A stretch of DNA of 29,168 nt. Origin: a virus. This document shows, one piece after another, positions 4,615 to 12,405 of this stretch. Both the position numbers and the translations under genes were made by a program. The stretch's first letter is position 1; each line of letters starts with the position of its first letter. The notes beneath the pieces are model-generated. The model had not been told where the DNA came from. It saw only the letters and a list, made by a program, of their open reading frames with translations, and did no database searches. The stretch spans positions 1-29,168 of IMG/VR virus record IMGVR_UViG_3300006305_000063; one strand, written 5' to 3'.

Positions 4615-4762
4615 TGGTAAGTTTCTGTAGTTGTCTTTGAAGTTCTATTTCAACCATGAGTAGTTTGCTACTCATATATCCATGATAATCTTCATCAATT
4701 ATCAATTTGTCCACACTGTCTATATGTGACAATGCAGTGATTAGTCTTGTCTTTTTGTCCAT
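4520..4762 (-). CDS. Hypothetical protein, 80 aa
   Basis: The N-terminal 50 residues (MDKKTRLITALSHIDSVDKL, then the MSSKLLMVEIELQRQL helix) form a credible helical domain of a kind I recall in cyanophages. The C-terminal 32 residues (basic, then proline-rich) overlap the coiled-coil gene in another frame for 95 bases. The ATG overlaps the TAA of the upstream gene by one base (TAATG), so the start is well supported. Function unknown. Confidence 0.55.
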   Translation of the reverse strand: MDKKTRLITALSHIDSVDKLIIDEDYHGYMSSKLLMVEIELQRQLQKLTNERRRIPIRHKQHLNDAKQQRPELPDFTGTD

Positions 4763-5058
4763 TAATAACGAGATGGGATGTTGCCACGCATGAACTGCAT
4801 TGTTTTTGCTGTCATGAGTTTTTCACTTTCAAGTTGATCACTCTCATCAGCATTGACATGATGCGTGACTTCTCTCAATGTCTTGAGATATTCTAATACA
4901 TGCTTCCTGATCTCCATGAGTTCATCGAAACATCCTTGGTTGTGTGCACAACCTCTTAATTGATGGTCAGGTGCCAGAACTGACTCTGTGAATAGAGCAA
5001 GTGCTCTATCATATTTTACCTCTGGTGATTCCTTTCCTACTGAACCTTGATCTCTCAT
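4762..5058 (-). CDS. Hypothetical protein, 98 aa
   Basis: A 98-residue, mostly helical protein. After a polar N-terminus (MRDQGSVGKESPEVKYDRAL) come FTESVLAPDHQLRGCAHNQG and a long helical part (ELMEIRKHVLEYLKTLREV). Two cysteines and several histidines cluster at residues 31-43 (HQLRGCAHNQGC), which could bind a metal or be chance. No ribosome site seen. The downstream gene begins at the last base of its stop. Confidence 0.6.
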   Translation of the reverse strand: MRDQGSVGKESPEVKYDRALALFTESVLAPDHQLRGCAHNQGCFDELMEIRKHVLEYLKTLREVTHHVNADESDQLESEKLMTAKTMQFMRGNIPSRY

Positions 5059-5082
5059 AGTTTTGATAGTAAGTTCTATTAT

Positions 5083-5313
5083 TTAAGCATCATCAGTTCC
5101 TTGAACGTCTTGAATGTCACAAACTGGAACTTCATGCTGACCACCAATTAAATACCATGGCATTTGTTTTCCATGATATTCTGGGTGTGCATTATATTCT
5201 GTTGTGTATTCTCTTTCTCCCAGATACTGCATTTGATCAGCAGGAATCGGATGATCCCTGAGTATTGCTTGCAATTGCAAGTGTTGAAGCATCCAAGGGT
5301 CTGGTACGTTCAT
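5083..5313 (-). CDS. Hypothetical protein, 76 aa
   Basis: A 76-residue protein starting MNVPDPWMLQHLQLQAILRD, histidine, glutamine and tyrosine-rich, with EYHGKQMPWYLIGGQHEVPV near the end. No membrane span or recognised domain. It is the first gene after the structural operon, and its start lies about 20 bases downstream of a strong promoter-like sequence at 5335-5362. It probably heads the operon running to 4095. Confidence 0.6.
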   Translation of the reverse strand: MNVPDPWMLQHLQLQAILRDHPIPADQMQYLGEREYTTEYNAHPEYHGKQMPWYLIGGQHEVPVCDIQDVQGTDDA

Positions 5314-5319
5314 TGATGA

Positions 5320-5344
5320 GTGATAACTATTTCTATTTTATCAC
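5320..5344. promoter_or_regulatory. Operator-like inverted repeat GTGATAA-N11-TTATCAC
   Basis: Perfect 7-base arms GTGATAA (5320-5326) and TTATCAC (5338-5344) around 11 bases. The right arm overlaps the TAAAAT -10 box and the left arm falls near the start of transcription of the promoter at 5335-5362. This is where a repressor dimer would block RNA polymerase. In RNA it could instead form a weak hairpin. Confidence 0.45.
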
Positions 5345-5362
5345 AATTTTTATAGTTGTCAA
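5335..5362 (-). promoter_or_regulatory. Putative sigma-70 promoter TTGACA-N16-TAAAAT
   Basis: TTGACA (5362-5357), 16 bases, TAAAAT (5340-5335) on the minus strand. The -35 overlaps the TGA stop of the 120-residue gene, the last of the structural operon. The promoter separates the structural operon from the block of small genes. An inverted repeat covers its -10. Confidence 0.6.
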
Positions 5363-5721
5363 CCTGGTGGTGTAGGATCTGCGTTCTCATATGGTATTGT
5401 ACCGTCTGGTCTGAGAATATATGCTCTTATATAATGATCTGCGTCTGGTAAATTCTGTGGTTGTGGAAACCATTGCTCACAATAGTCTGATGCTATCTTT
5501 TCTGATGGGAAATAATAGTATATGTATTCTAATTCAAATATTCTATCAATCTCTGCCTCTGGTATGATACCATCATAGTATGCAAGTACAGTTGCTTTCT
5601 TATCTGTTGCAAGTGTATGATACTTACTGTTGTCAATAACTATCATATGCTGATTACTTAACTTTGCATAGTCAGCAGCAAGCATGTCTTTAGTTTTAGG
5701 ATTTAATGATATTAGTGGCAT
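5359..5721 (-). CDS. Hypothetical protein of the structural operon, 120 aa
   Basis: A 120-residue protein starting MPLISLNPKTKDMLAADYAK. It has a beta/alpha pattern with aromatic-rich LAYYDGIIPEAEIDRIFELE and YIYYYFPSEKIASDYCEQWF, and a proline-rich end. GGAG seven bases before the ATG, formed by the end of the upstream gene, supports the start. It follows the chaperone-like gene by two bases. Its position after the fibre genes suggests a role in fibre assembly or attachment, but no motif shows this. Confidence 0.65.
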   Translation of the reverse strand: MPLISLNPKTKDMLAADYAKLSNQHMIVIDNSKYHTLATDKKATVLAYYDGIIPEAEIDRIFELEYIYYYFPSEKIASDYCEQWFPQPQNLPDADHYIRAYILRPDGTIPYENADPTPPG

Positions 5722-5723
5722 AA

Positions 5724-6566
5724 TTATTCTCCGAAATCACCCTCATCAATCATCTTAAGTATATCATCTAGTGTATCACTACCAGTGTTTGGATTGATAC
5801 TACCCATGGGTCTAGCAATACGAGTTACTGGCATTTCATCAATATCTATTGTACCTATTGCTAGTGCGAGATAGTTTACAATTCTAGTTGAGAACTTACT
5901 GTATACTGATTGTGGTATAGTATAGAAATGTGATACATCATCAAGATAAGTTAAACCATCAGCAAGTTTAGCATGCTTTGTTGGTGTAATAGGAAATACT
6001 ACTGTGCTGGCACTCTTATTTTTCTGATCCGCAGGAATATCCCTTAGTTTCTGTCTATATGTTTGCCACTGTGTTTTCTGTTCTGCAGTGACAGGTGCGT
6101 CTCCGAGCTGTGTCCAATCACTGTCCATGAGTAAAAAGTTTCTAATTAATGCAACTTTAGTCCAGTTGAGTATCGAAGTTTGTGCAAATGATGCTGCTAA
6201 TGCACGTTCTAAATCGTTCTCTTGTCCTTGTCTGTATTCTGTAAACTTCTCAATTAATCTAGTATTAAGATCAGCGATCTCTGTTGTAAATGGTGTTAGG
6301 TCAAACTGATACGAAATCCATTTATATACTCCAGTCTTTTGATTACGTGAGTATTTGGTTTTATTCATTCTTGAAGTACCATCTTTGTACTGCACAAATA
6401 CTTCTAATTTATCATTATCAGAATCCCACATAGGATATAATATTGGAACTATTTCCTTAGTCCAATAATCATCGTCTATGGTTTTCATTATACCTTCATA
6501 CTGAATAGACTTGTCAAAGGCATTCAAGTATAGTGAAGTTGATGATGGTGATGCTATAGTTGCCAT
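5724..6566 (-). CDS. Probable tail assembly chaperone-like protein, 280 aa
   Basis: Residues 137-180 contain IRNFLLMDSDWTQL, then a short linker and WQTYRQKLRDIPADQK. The pattern R-LL--SDW ... W--YRQ-LRDIP is the signature I associate with the phage tail assembly chaperone family (Phage_tail_APC type), which helps fibre or tail proteins fold or assemble. Residues 1-136 and 190-280 are not recognised; the N-terminal part is beta-like and the end is acidic (DDILKMIDEGDFGE). It is much longer than simple members of that family. The ATG directly follows the stop of the 1,475-residue fibre gene, as expected for a dedicated chaperone. Confidence 0.65.
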   Translation of the reverse strand: MATIASPSSTSLYLNAFDKSIQYEGIMKTIDDDYWTKEIVPILYPMWDSDNDKLEVFVQYKDGTSRMNKTKYSRNQKTGVYKWISYQFDLTPFTTEIADLNTRLIEKFTEYRQGQENDLERALAASFAQTSILNWTKVALIRNFLLMDSDWTQLGDAPVTAEQKTQWQTYRQKLRDIPADQKNKSASTVVFPITPTKHAKLADGLTYLDDVSHFYTIPQSVYSKFSTRIVNYLALAIGTIDIDEMPVTRIARPMGSINPNTGSDTLDDILKMIDEGDFGE

Positions 6567-9500
6567 TTATAATGCCTTGATTAAATACTTTACCCTATGG
6601 TATTTAGTTATGAGAGGAATGTCATTTTCTGCTGATACAGTAGCGATTGTTGTAATAGGTGTAGATGATGACATTGTGAACTGCCCATCTGTTACTGTTA
6701 ATGCTGCTTGAACTGCTGATACCTCTCTTCTAACTTGATCAATACCAGTATCAGCGTTGATAGGTTGTCCACCTTCATCTAAGTTACCAGTAAGAGTAGC
6801 ACCACCAGTTGATATAAACTGTGTCTCAGTTTGAGTATCATAGAATAATGTGATAGCAGCTAAACCATAATTATCATCGTTAGCACTTGCAGTTTGGTAT
6901 ACAGGTCCTCGATCTTGTTCTAAAATTAATGTTACACTTGGATCTCTAATTGCATCTGCTTCAGCAACGTCAATTTCTACTGCTTGCCAAAGAGGATCAA
7001 CATTTGCTGCCAACAATATCTGACTAAACAACGTGACAGTATTAGATGTTCCTTTTCTGTAAAATACATTTAATGCTTGATCTGGATTCTCTCCACCATT
7101 TTGGTCACTACCACGAATAACAGTAAATCTCATTTTCTTTACTTGTGTAAAATCAAATGTTCCTACTTCTAATTGTCTTTTTCCAGCAGCATCAGTCGCA
7201 CCACCTTTAAATTCGATATATTTTTGTATTTTAGTCAGAGTATTATATGGAATAGCAGAATTAGCAAATCCTACAGTGCTTCCAGTTCCTTGACCAAATT
7301 CTCTTTGTTTGATAGCAGGGTCAGTTGATGATTGCCATACGTTAGCAATAGAAGCACTACCTATAGGATTACCATCACTATCACATTCATAATATCTTCC
7401 TGCTGGATTTGTAGTTCCACCTGGCACTGTTGTTCCTTCCTCTTGTCCAAAGTAAGTTATGTTTATAGATCCTGATCCTCCATTGTCTCCTTCTCCACCA
7501 CCATTACCAGGACCTTGCAAAGTATATGTAACAGAGGTAGCAAGACCGCCACCAAATGATAAGTTAAGGTCGCCACCTTGTCCGCCACCACCACCAGTGT
7601 TATCAAAATATTCAGTGACATTTGAGAATTGTATTTTTACATATCCTCCAGTGCAAGGAAGTGAACCTTGACCATCTTCTGATACTGCTCCAACCCAATA
7701 AGTAGTTCTGTATGCAGATATACCTCGTGTTCCACCAGTACCACCACCGTTACCATTATGTCCAACACCCGCTTGTCCACCGATACCACCAGCTGGTGAA
7801 CCGATGACACCACAGGAGGATCCACCACCTCCACCTCCACCAGCAGTACAACCACCAGTAGAACCAGAACCACCATTTGCAAAGTCTAAAGCTCCTGATG
7901 TTGCAACTAATCCTTGACTAGGTCCTTGTGCGTCACCACCAGCATAGCAACCATCAGTAGTTCCACTACCGTTGTAACCACCACCTGATCCTCCGCCAGC
8001 ACCACCACCGCCAGCTCCAGCGATTGCAACACCGTCTAAAAATAAACCTGATACTCCACCACCTGATCCTGCAGATGCACCATTACCCCATGCACCTTGT
8101 CCACCATTTCCAGATACAACTCCAGTAGCACCAAGAACACTACCAGCAGTTCCACCTGGTTCATATCCATTACCAATACCACCTGGCCAGTTATCCCATG
8201 GTTGTCCTGTAGCAGGGTCATTACCTGGTGTTCCTCCAACAGTATTTCCTTGTCTAGTATTAAAACCAGGATTACCACCCTGTCCTAATTCCCAAGATAA
8301 TGTTCCAGCTGTTGCTGCTATTGAACCTATTAATCTTGCACCTCTACCACCATATCCACCATTAGCACCACTTTTACCTGATATTGTGGTAGGCCAACCT
8401 GGCCAAGATGAACTACAGTTAGATCCTGAGTTTGCATTACCAGCACCTCCACCTCCACCTGAGATTTCAATTGTTATGCTTCTACTTATTTCTCCAGAAG
8501 CTGGTGCTGGTATTGTCCATGAACCATTAGATGTATAGATTGTCTCTGGGTCAGTATTACTTACACTTTTTAGTTGTGCTGTTCCATTACCACCTGTCAT
8601 AAATGCTCCTGATGGAATATTACCGACAACACCACCACCAAGTGAGTCATTAAGACCTGTTCCTGGTATTCCACCATTATCTCCATCATCACCAACAGTT
8701 TGGTTAAAGTTAAACCGTGAATCATTTAATAATGCTGCTGGAATTATAAATCCTCCTCCAGATCCTCCAGCACCACCAGCAGATCCTCTTGTTCCACCGC
8801 CACCACCTACAGCTCTAATAGTGTAAAATGTACCATCAACAGTTATACCAATCTCAGCATATCCACCATTTAGTCCATCATTGTCACTATCTGCACCACC
8901 ACCGCCAGGTGATCGCAAAGTAACACTACATCCTGATATTTGTCCTCCACCAGCATCTGGAATTGGTACAACACCACCTTGTGGTGTGTCAATAACAGTC
9001 TCTGATATAATAAATGAGTTGCCAGGTATGTCAAATTCTATTGCTTTACCGCCAACTAACGTGTTGTTGTCTACGACATATGCTCTTGGTGCTTGTGTAA
9101 CTTCTTGTTCTGCAAAATAACCATTTGCTAATTGTACTGTTACACCAACTCCACCAGCTGTTGCTTGTTGTGGTGTCTCTCCATCTCTTGGTTCTACACT
9201 AAATGCTTGGAGTCCAAATCCTGTTGATACTATAGTAAAATTGCCAGCAAATTCTGATGGTGTTGCTTGATTTATAGTTACAATATCACCAACATTAAGA
9301 TTATGATTACCATCACAATTTACTGTTATTAAATCAGTAATAGAGTCATAAGTAATAGATAAGACATTTACAAATGGTGATTCTGATATCATATATTGAT
9401 ATTGTTGACCACCAGTAGTTCCTAATGTATCACCAATTCCATTACTATTACCATATGTTGCTGTCAATGAGTTCTGTAATGGTACACCAATTAAACCATG

Positions 9501-10994
9501 TGAGTGACCCAATGCCTGTCCAGCAGATCCATTTGGTTCAAATAAATTAATATTTGCTCTAGTAGTCACATAGTTTACAGCAAACTTATCGACCTCTACA
9601 GTTCCTAGTTCTGCTAACTTTGTTTCGTCAACTTCTACTGTTAACATTCTATGATTATGTGTTGGTGGAAATGGGAAGATATAATCATCCATAGGTCCTA
9701 TCTGATATTTGACAGTTCCTGTGATATATGCAGAAATATCTGCAGCTATGTTGTTATACCCTGTAGTTTTTACATCACCAACAACAAAAAAATCTCCACT
9801 ATTAATTAACGTATCTTTTGGTATATACCACGTACCACCAGTTTGTCCAACAGAGTTGTTAACTGCATTTTCTGGTGTTGATGTTCCTGCTCCGTTGACG
9901 TTACCAAATCCAAGTATCTTTCTTTGTCTATAATCTGGTAAATTAAATGTTCCAATATTATATGGATAGTCTTGTAAATTATATGATTTTTGTACAACAA
10001 GATCAGGGTGTACAGCACTACCAACAGCACCAATTGCAATTGATCCATTCATCGCAGCATGATTTTGACAATTATAATAAAGAGTAACTCCTGATAACGT
10101 AGATGTATAAAGTGTTGCTACACCACTATTGTTTGGACTACTACCAGCACCATTTCCATTTACTCCATATAAAGTAGATGAAGTCTTTTCTGGAAGTTGA
10201 TTAGCAGTTCCAGTGCTATTTACAGTTTTGACAAGAAATGGATGATCAGCATTTGTAGTAACAGTAAATTGAATTATATCACCATCAGCAAAAGTAAGAG
10301 TAGGATTCTCACCAGAAACAGGACCGTCTCTATCTTCACCGTTTATATTCCATGAAGTTTCACCTGTATTAGTAACCGTAAGTGCATATGATGCAGCATT
10401 ATTAGAACCAGATGTAAAATCTATAGTATAATCAGATTGGTTGATTGCTGTTAGATCAACGGTATTGCCTAAAATATCAGTTGGAAATACTACCTCATAT
10501 GCAAATTCATTTGCAAAATTATATGCACTAACGTCTTCTGTTGGTTCTTTTAATTGATAGAAGGTAGTTTGATTAAAAATACCAGTAATTGGAAATGATC
10601 CGTAAGGATTAGTTCCAAGAGAAAATCTAAACACCGCACCATATGGATATGGTCTTTTTACATTTACTTTGTTATTTGTAGAATCGTAATTAAAGTTGAA
10701 AAATAATTTATTGTTTATAAAATATGACCTCCTCAAACCACCAGGTTGTGCTGTTTGAGTTATATTTTGTGATGCAGCACCACCATATCTATTTTTAATA
10801 ATACTGTATAATTCTGGATAATCACGAATCTTCAACTCTTTTCCATCACAATATAAATGCTGTGGATATGAATACTCAGGATCCTCTGATGCCATATTAA
10901 GATCAGCAAAAACAGGAAGAACTGTTCCGACAGGAGAGTGATTACCTGTTTTGTCGGAATAATAATTATCGTATGAATTCCTGTATGTTGCCAT
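6567..10994 (-). CDS. Tail-collar fibre protein with cupredoxin-like and glycine-rich domains, 1,475 aa
   Basis: Virion fibre or adhesin. Residues 20-72 begin a tail collar domain (PVGTVLPVFADLNM, then YCDGKELKIRDYPELYSIIK), which resumes at 350 (FNLPDYRQRKILGFG). Between them lies a cupredoxin-like segment (about 188-322) with H251, C309, H312 and M315. HxH pairs at 447-449 and 496-498 resemble metal-binding HxH motifs of T4 short and long tail fibres. About 530-600 has a DGNHNLNVGDIV beta unit also seen in the giant protein. Residues 680-1185 are glycine-rich, with a NGSWTIP-type glycine-rich domain start, resembling fibre-tip adhesins. The end (VKYLIKAL) resembles the ends of the two neighbouring fibre proteins. 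One base separates it from the upstream stop; the next ATG follows its stop directly. Confidence 0.8.
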   Translation of the reverse strand: MATYRNSYDNYYSDKTGNHSPVGTVLPVFADLNMASEDPEYSYPQHLYCDGKELKIRDYPELYSIIKNRYGGAASQNITQTAQPGGLRRSYFINNKLFFNFNYDSTNNKVNVKRPYPYGAVFRFSLGTNPYGSFPITGIFNQTTFYQLKEPTEDVSAYNFANEFAYEVVFPTDILGNTVDLTAINQSDYTIDFTSGSNNAASYALTVTNTGETSWNINGEDRDGPVSGENPTLTFADGDIIQFTVTTNADHPFLVKTVNSTGTANQLPEKTSSTLYGVNGNGAGSSPNNSGVATLYTSTLSGVTLYYNCQNHAAMNGSIAIGAVGSAVHPDLVVQKSYNLQDYPYNIGTFNLPDYRQRKILGFGNVNGAGTSTPENAVNNSVGQTGGTWYIPKDTLINSGDFFVVGDVKTTGYNNIAADISAYITGTVKYQIGPMDDYIFPFPPTHNHRMLTVEVDETKLAELGTVEVDKFAVNYVTTRANINLFEPNGSAGQALGHSHGLIGVPLQNSLTATYGNSNGIGDTLGTTGGQQYQYMISESPFVNVLSITYDSITDLITVNCDGNHNLNVGDIVTINQATPSEFAGNFTIVSTGFGLQAFSVEPRDGETPQQATAGGVGVTVQLANGYFAEQEVTQAPRAYVVDNNTLVGGKAIEFDIPGNSFIISETVIDTPQGGVVPIPDAGGGQISGCSVTLRSPGGGGADSDNDGLNGGYAEIGITVDGTFYTIRAVGGGGGTRGSAGGAGGSGGGFIIPAALLNDSRFNFNQTVGDDGDNGGIPGTGLNDSLGGGVVGNIPSGAFMTGGNGTAQLKSVSNTDPETIYTSNGSWTIPAPASGEISRSITIEISGGGGGAGNANSGSNCSSSWPGWPTTISGKSGANGGYGGRGARLIGSIAATAGTLSWELGQGGNPGFNTRQGNTVGGTPGNDPATGQPWDNWPGGIGNGYEPGGTAGSVLGATGVVSGNGGQGAWGNGASAGSGGGVSGLFLDGVAIAGAGGGGAGGGSGGGYNGSGTTDGCYAGGDAQGPSQGLVATSGALDFANGGSGSTGGCTAGGGGGGGSSCGVIGSPAGGIGGQAGVGHNGNGGGTGGTRGISAYRTTYWVGAVSEDGQGSLPCTGGYVKIQFSNVTEYFDNTGGGGGQGGDLNLSFGGGLATSVTYTLQGPGNGGGEGDNGGSGSINITYFGQEEGTTVPGGTTNPAGRYYECDSDGNPIGSASIANVWQSSTDPAIKQREFGQGTGSTVGFANSAIPYNTLTKIQKYIEFKGGATDAAGKRQLEVGTFDFTQVKKMRFTVIRGSDQNGGENPDQALNVFYRKGTSNTVTLFSQILLAANVDPLWQAVEIDVAEADAIRDPSVTLILEQDRGPVYQTASANDDNYGLAAITLFYDTQTETQFISTGGATLTGNLDEGGQPINADTGIDQVRREVSAVQAALTVTDGQFTMSSSTPITTIATVSAENDIPLITKYHRVKYLIKAL
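7440..8960 (-). repeat. Glycine-codon-rich low-complexity segment of the fibre gene
   Basis: The region encodes about residues 680-1185 of the 1,475-residue fibre. Runs of GGT/GGA codons appear as repeated CCACCA or CCTCCA on the given strand. The protein alternates glycine runs (for example AGGGGGGGGSS) with short beta-like segments. This is likely to recombine or slip easily and could vary host recognition. Confidence 0.6.
10029..10433 (-). other. Cupredoxin-like domain inside the tail collar protein
   Basis: Encodes residues 188-322 of the 1,475-residue fibre. The features seen are a beta-rich stretch, DHPFLVKT with a candidate first ligand H251, and YYNCQNHAAMNGSI with C309, H312 and M315. 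The order H...C-x2-H-x2-M is that of type 1 copper sites in plastocyanin-like proteins. Real copper binding is not shown. Confidence 0.55.
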
Positions 10995-10995
10995 T

Positions 10996-12405
10996 TTAAT
11001 ATTTAATTAAAAATTCTTGAACTAAGAATGGTTGTATAAAACCATCTGCTTTATTTTCTGTATTTACATCAATGTTAATTGTTGATGTTATTGAATCTGC
11101 AGGAATATAGGTTGGTTTTGTTACCACATTCCATGTATGTGCATCTTGATTAAATGGAACAAAATGTTTATGTATACATTCATTACCAAAATCTTCTACA
11201 TCAACCACAGTATTGTTGAGTGCACCATAAGTTACAGTGTTTGCTTGTGAATCAAATGGAAGTTGAGTTGCAGAATCCACAGTCAATGGTGTATAGTTAG
11301 GTGCCACTTTAGAATATATGTTACCTCCTCTAATAGCAGGGTTAGCATATCCATCACAGTCTGATGCTCCAATACCACAAGAACCTGTAGTTTTACAAGT
11401 CATTTCACCTTGGTATTCCATATTTCCACAAAATCCGCTATGTGGATTTTGATCTGAGCGATAATATATTGGAAATCCGTTCTGATTTCCAAGAGTTGAA
11501 CATCCAAATTGTAAGATGGTTCCTGTTGGATTTCCACTTCCATCAGAATTTAACTCAGGAATATTACCAGGTATTAAACACTTCTTTTGTTGATCAAAAG
11601 TACAACCACTCCAACAAGCACCAAACCACTCATAGTCTTCTTGTGTAGAACCACCAAAAAATGAGAAACCACAAGAATTACTATCATTTTGTGGTTGAAC
11701 TGCAGTAATTGCTTTAGATGCTACTGCCTTACATAATTCTTGTTGTGTGTTATTTGCCCATGGCATAATACACAAAGTAGATTTAGATGTATATGAGTTT
11801 CTACCAAATAAACCAAATTCATTTGAAGGTGATGCAGTTCTTGATCTCTTCCCATCATGGAAATGTGCATGTGGTTGAAATTGGTTCTGTAATACTTCTG
11901 ATTCTTCTGTGTAGTTACCACTAGATCTAGCAAAACCAGGTTGACCAGTAATTTCAACTGTTTGTGATGGTAAAAAGAAGTTACCTTGATATTGTATCTC
12001 GAACGTTGCTCCTATGTTACTACTAACTTCTAATCCTACACCAGATTTCGTTATCTCTTGTCCTGCATCATTGAGCAAATATGTATCTTGATAATCTCCT
12101 AAGTTAGAGGAGAATGATGTCTTGGTAGATTTTGCACCAAGATCTGGCACTTGAAATTGATTGTCAAGTAAGTTTGTATCTGGTTTTTTATATCTACAAT
12201 TTGTTCCAACGCCCAATATACTGGCAAGTTCTGGAAATGCTTCAGCAGCATAAACTGATCCATCACATCTTAAATAACCAGCAGGAAGAGTTTCGTATAT
12301 TGTTGGATCTTCTGGATCTGATGATGTTAATTGATTAGACCAGTTTATAATAGAACCAGTAAGTGTTCCTATTTTTCCTTTTTCTTTTGAATATAATACT
12401 GCCAT
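10996..12405 (-). CDS. Cysteine-rich tail-collar fibre protein, 469 aa
   Basis: A virion fibre protein. The N-terminal tail collar domain reads GTLTGSIINWSNQL, then LPAGYLRCDGSVYAAEAFPE and FQVPDLG (about residues 11-90). H179, H181, H183 (PHAHFHDG) and H412, H414 (IHKHFV) are HxH-type motifs, found as metal sites in T4 tail fibres. Residues 212-350 hold 11 of the 14 cysteines, unusual for a phage fibre. The end (VQEFLIKY) resembles its neighbours' ends. Its ATG overlaps the upstream stop by one base (TAATG). It probably contributes to a receptor-binding or baseplate fibre; which T4 protein it replaces cannot be told. Confidence 0.75.
   Translation of the reverse strand: MAVLYSKEKGKIGTLTGSIINWSNQLTSSDPEDPTIYETLPAGYLRCDGSVYAAEAFPELASILGVGTNCRYKKPDTNLLDNQFQVPDLGAKSTKTSFSSNLGDYQDTYLLNDAGQEITKSGVGLEVSSNIGATFEIQYQGNFFLPSQTVEITGQPGFARSSGNYTEESEVLQNQFQPHAHFHDGKRSRTASPSNEFGLFGRNSYTSKSTLCIMPWANNTQQELCKAVASKAITAVQPQNDSNSCGFSFFGGSTQEDYEWFGACWSGCTFDQQKKCLIPGNIPELNSDGSGNPTGTILQFGCSTLGNQNGFPIYYRSDQNPHSGFCGNMEYQGEMTCKTTGSCGIGASDCDGYANPAIRGGNIYSKVAPNYTPLTVDSATQLPFDSQANTVTYGALNNTVVDVEDFGNECIHKHFVPFNQDAHTWNVVTKPTYIPADSITSTINIDVNTENKADGFIQPFLVQEFLIKY

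Noticed and set aside
6564-6571. TATAAATG resembling the T4 late promoter TATAAATA
   Set aside because: It is formed by a stop codon joined to the next ATG, and transcription would start inside that gene.
7637-8288. Frames of 78-81 residues on both strands in the glycine-rich region
   Set aside because: They arise because repeated glycine codons read as Val/Leu or Pro/Ser-rich sequence in other frames; no sign of independent genes.
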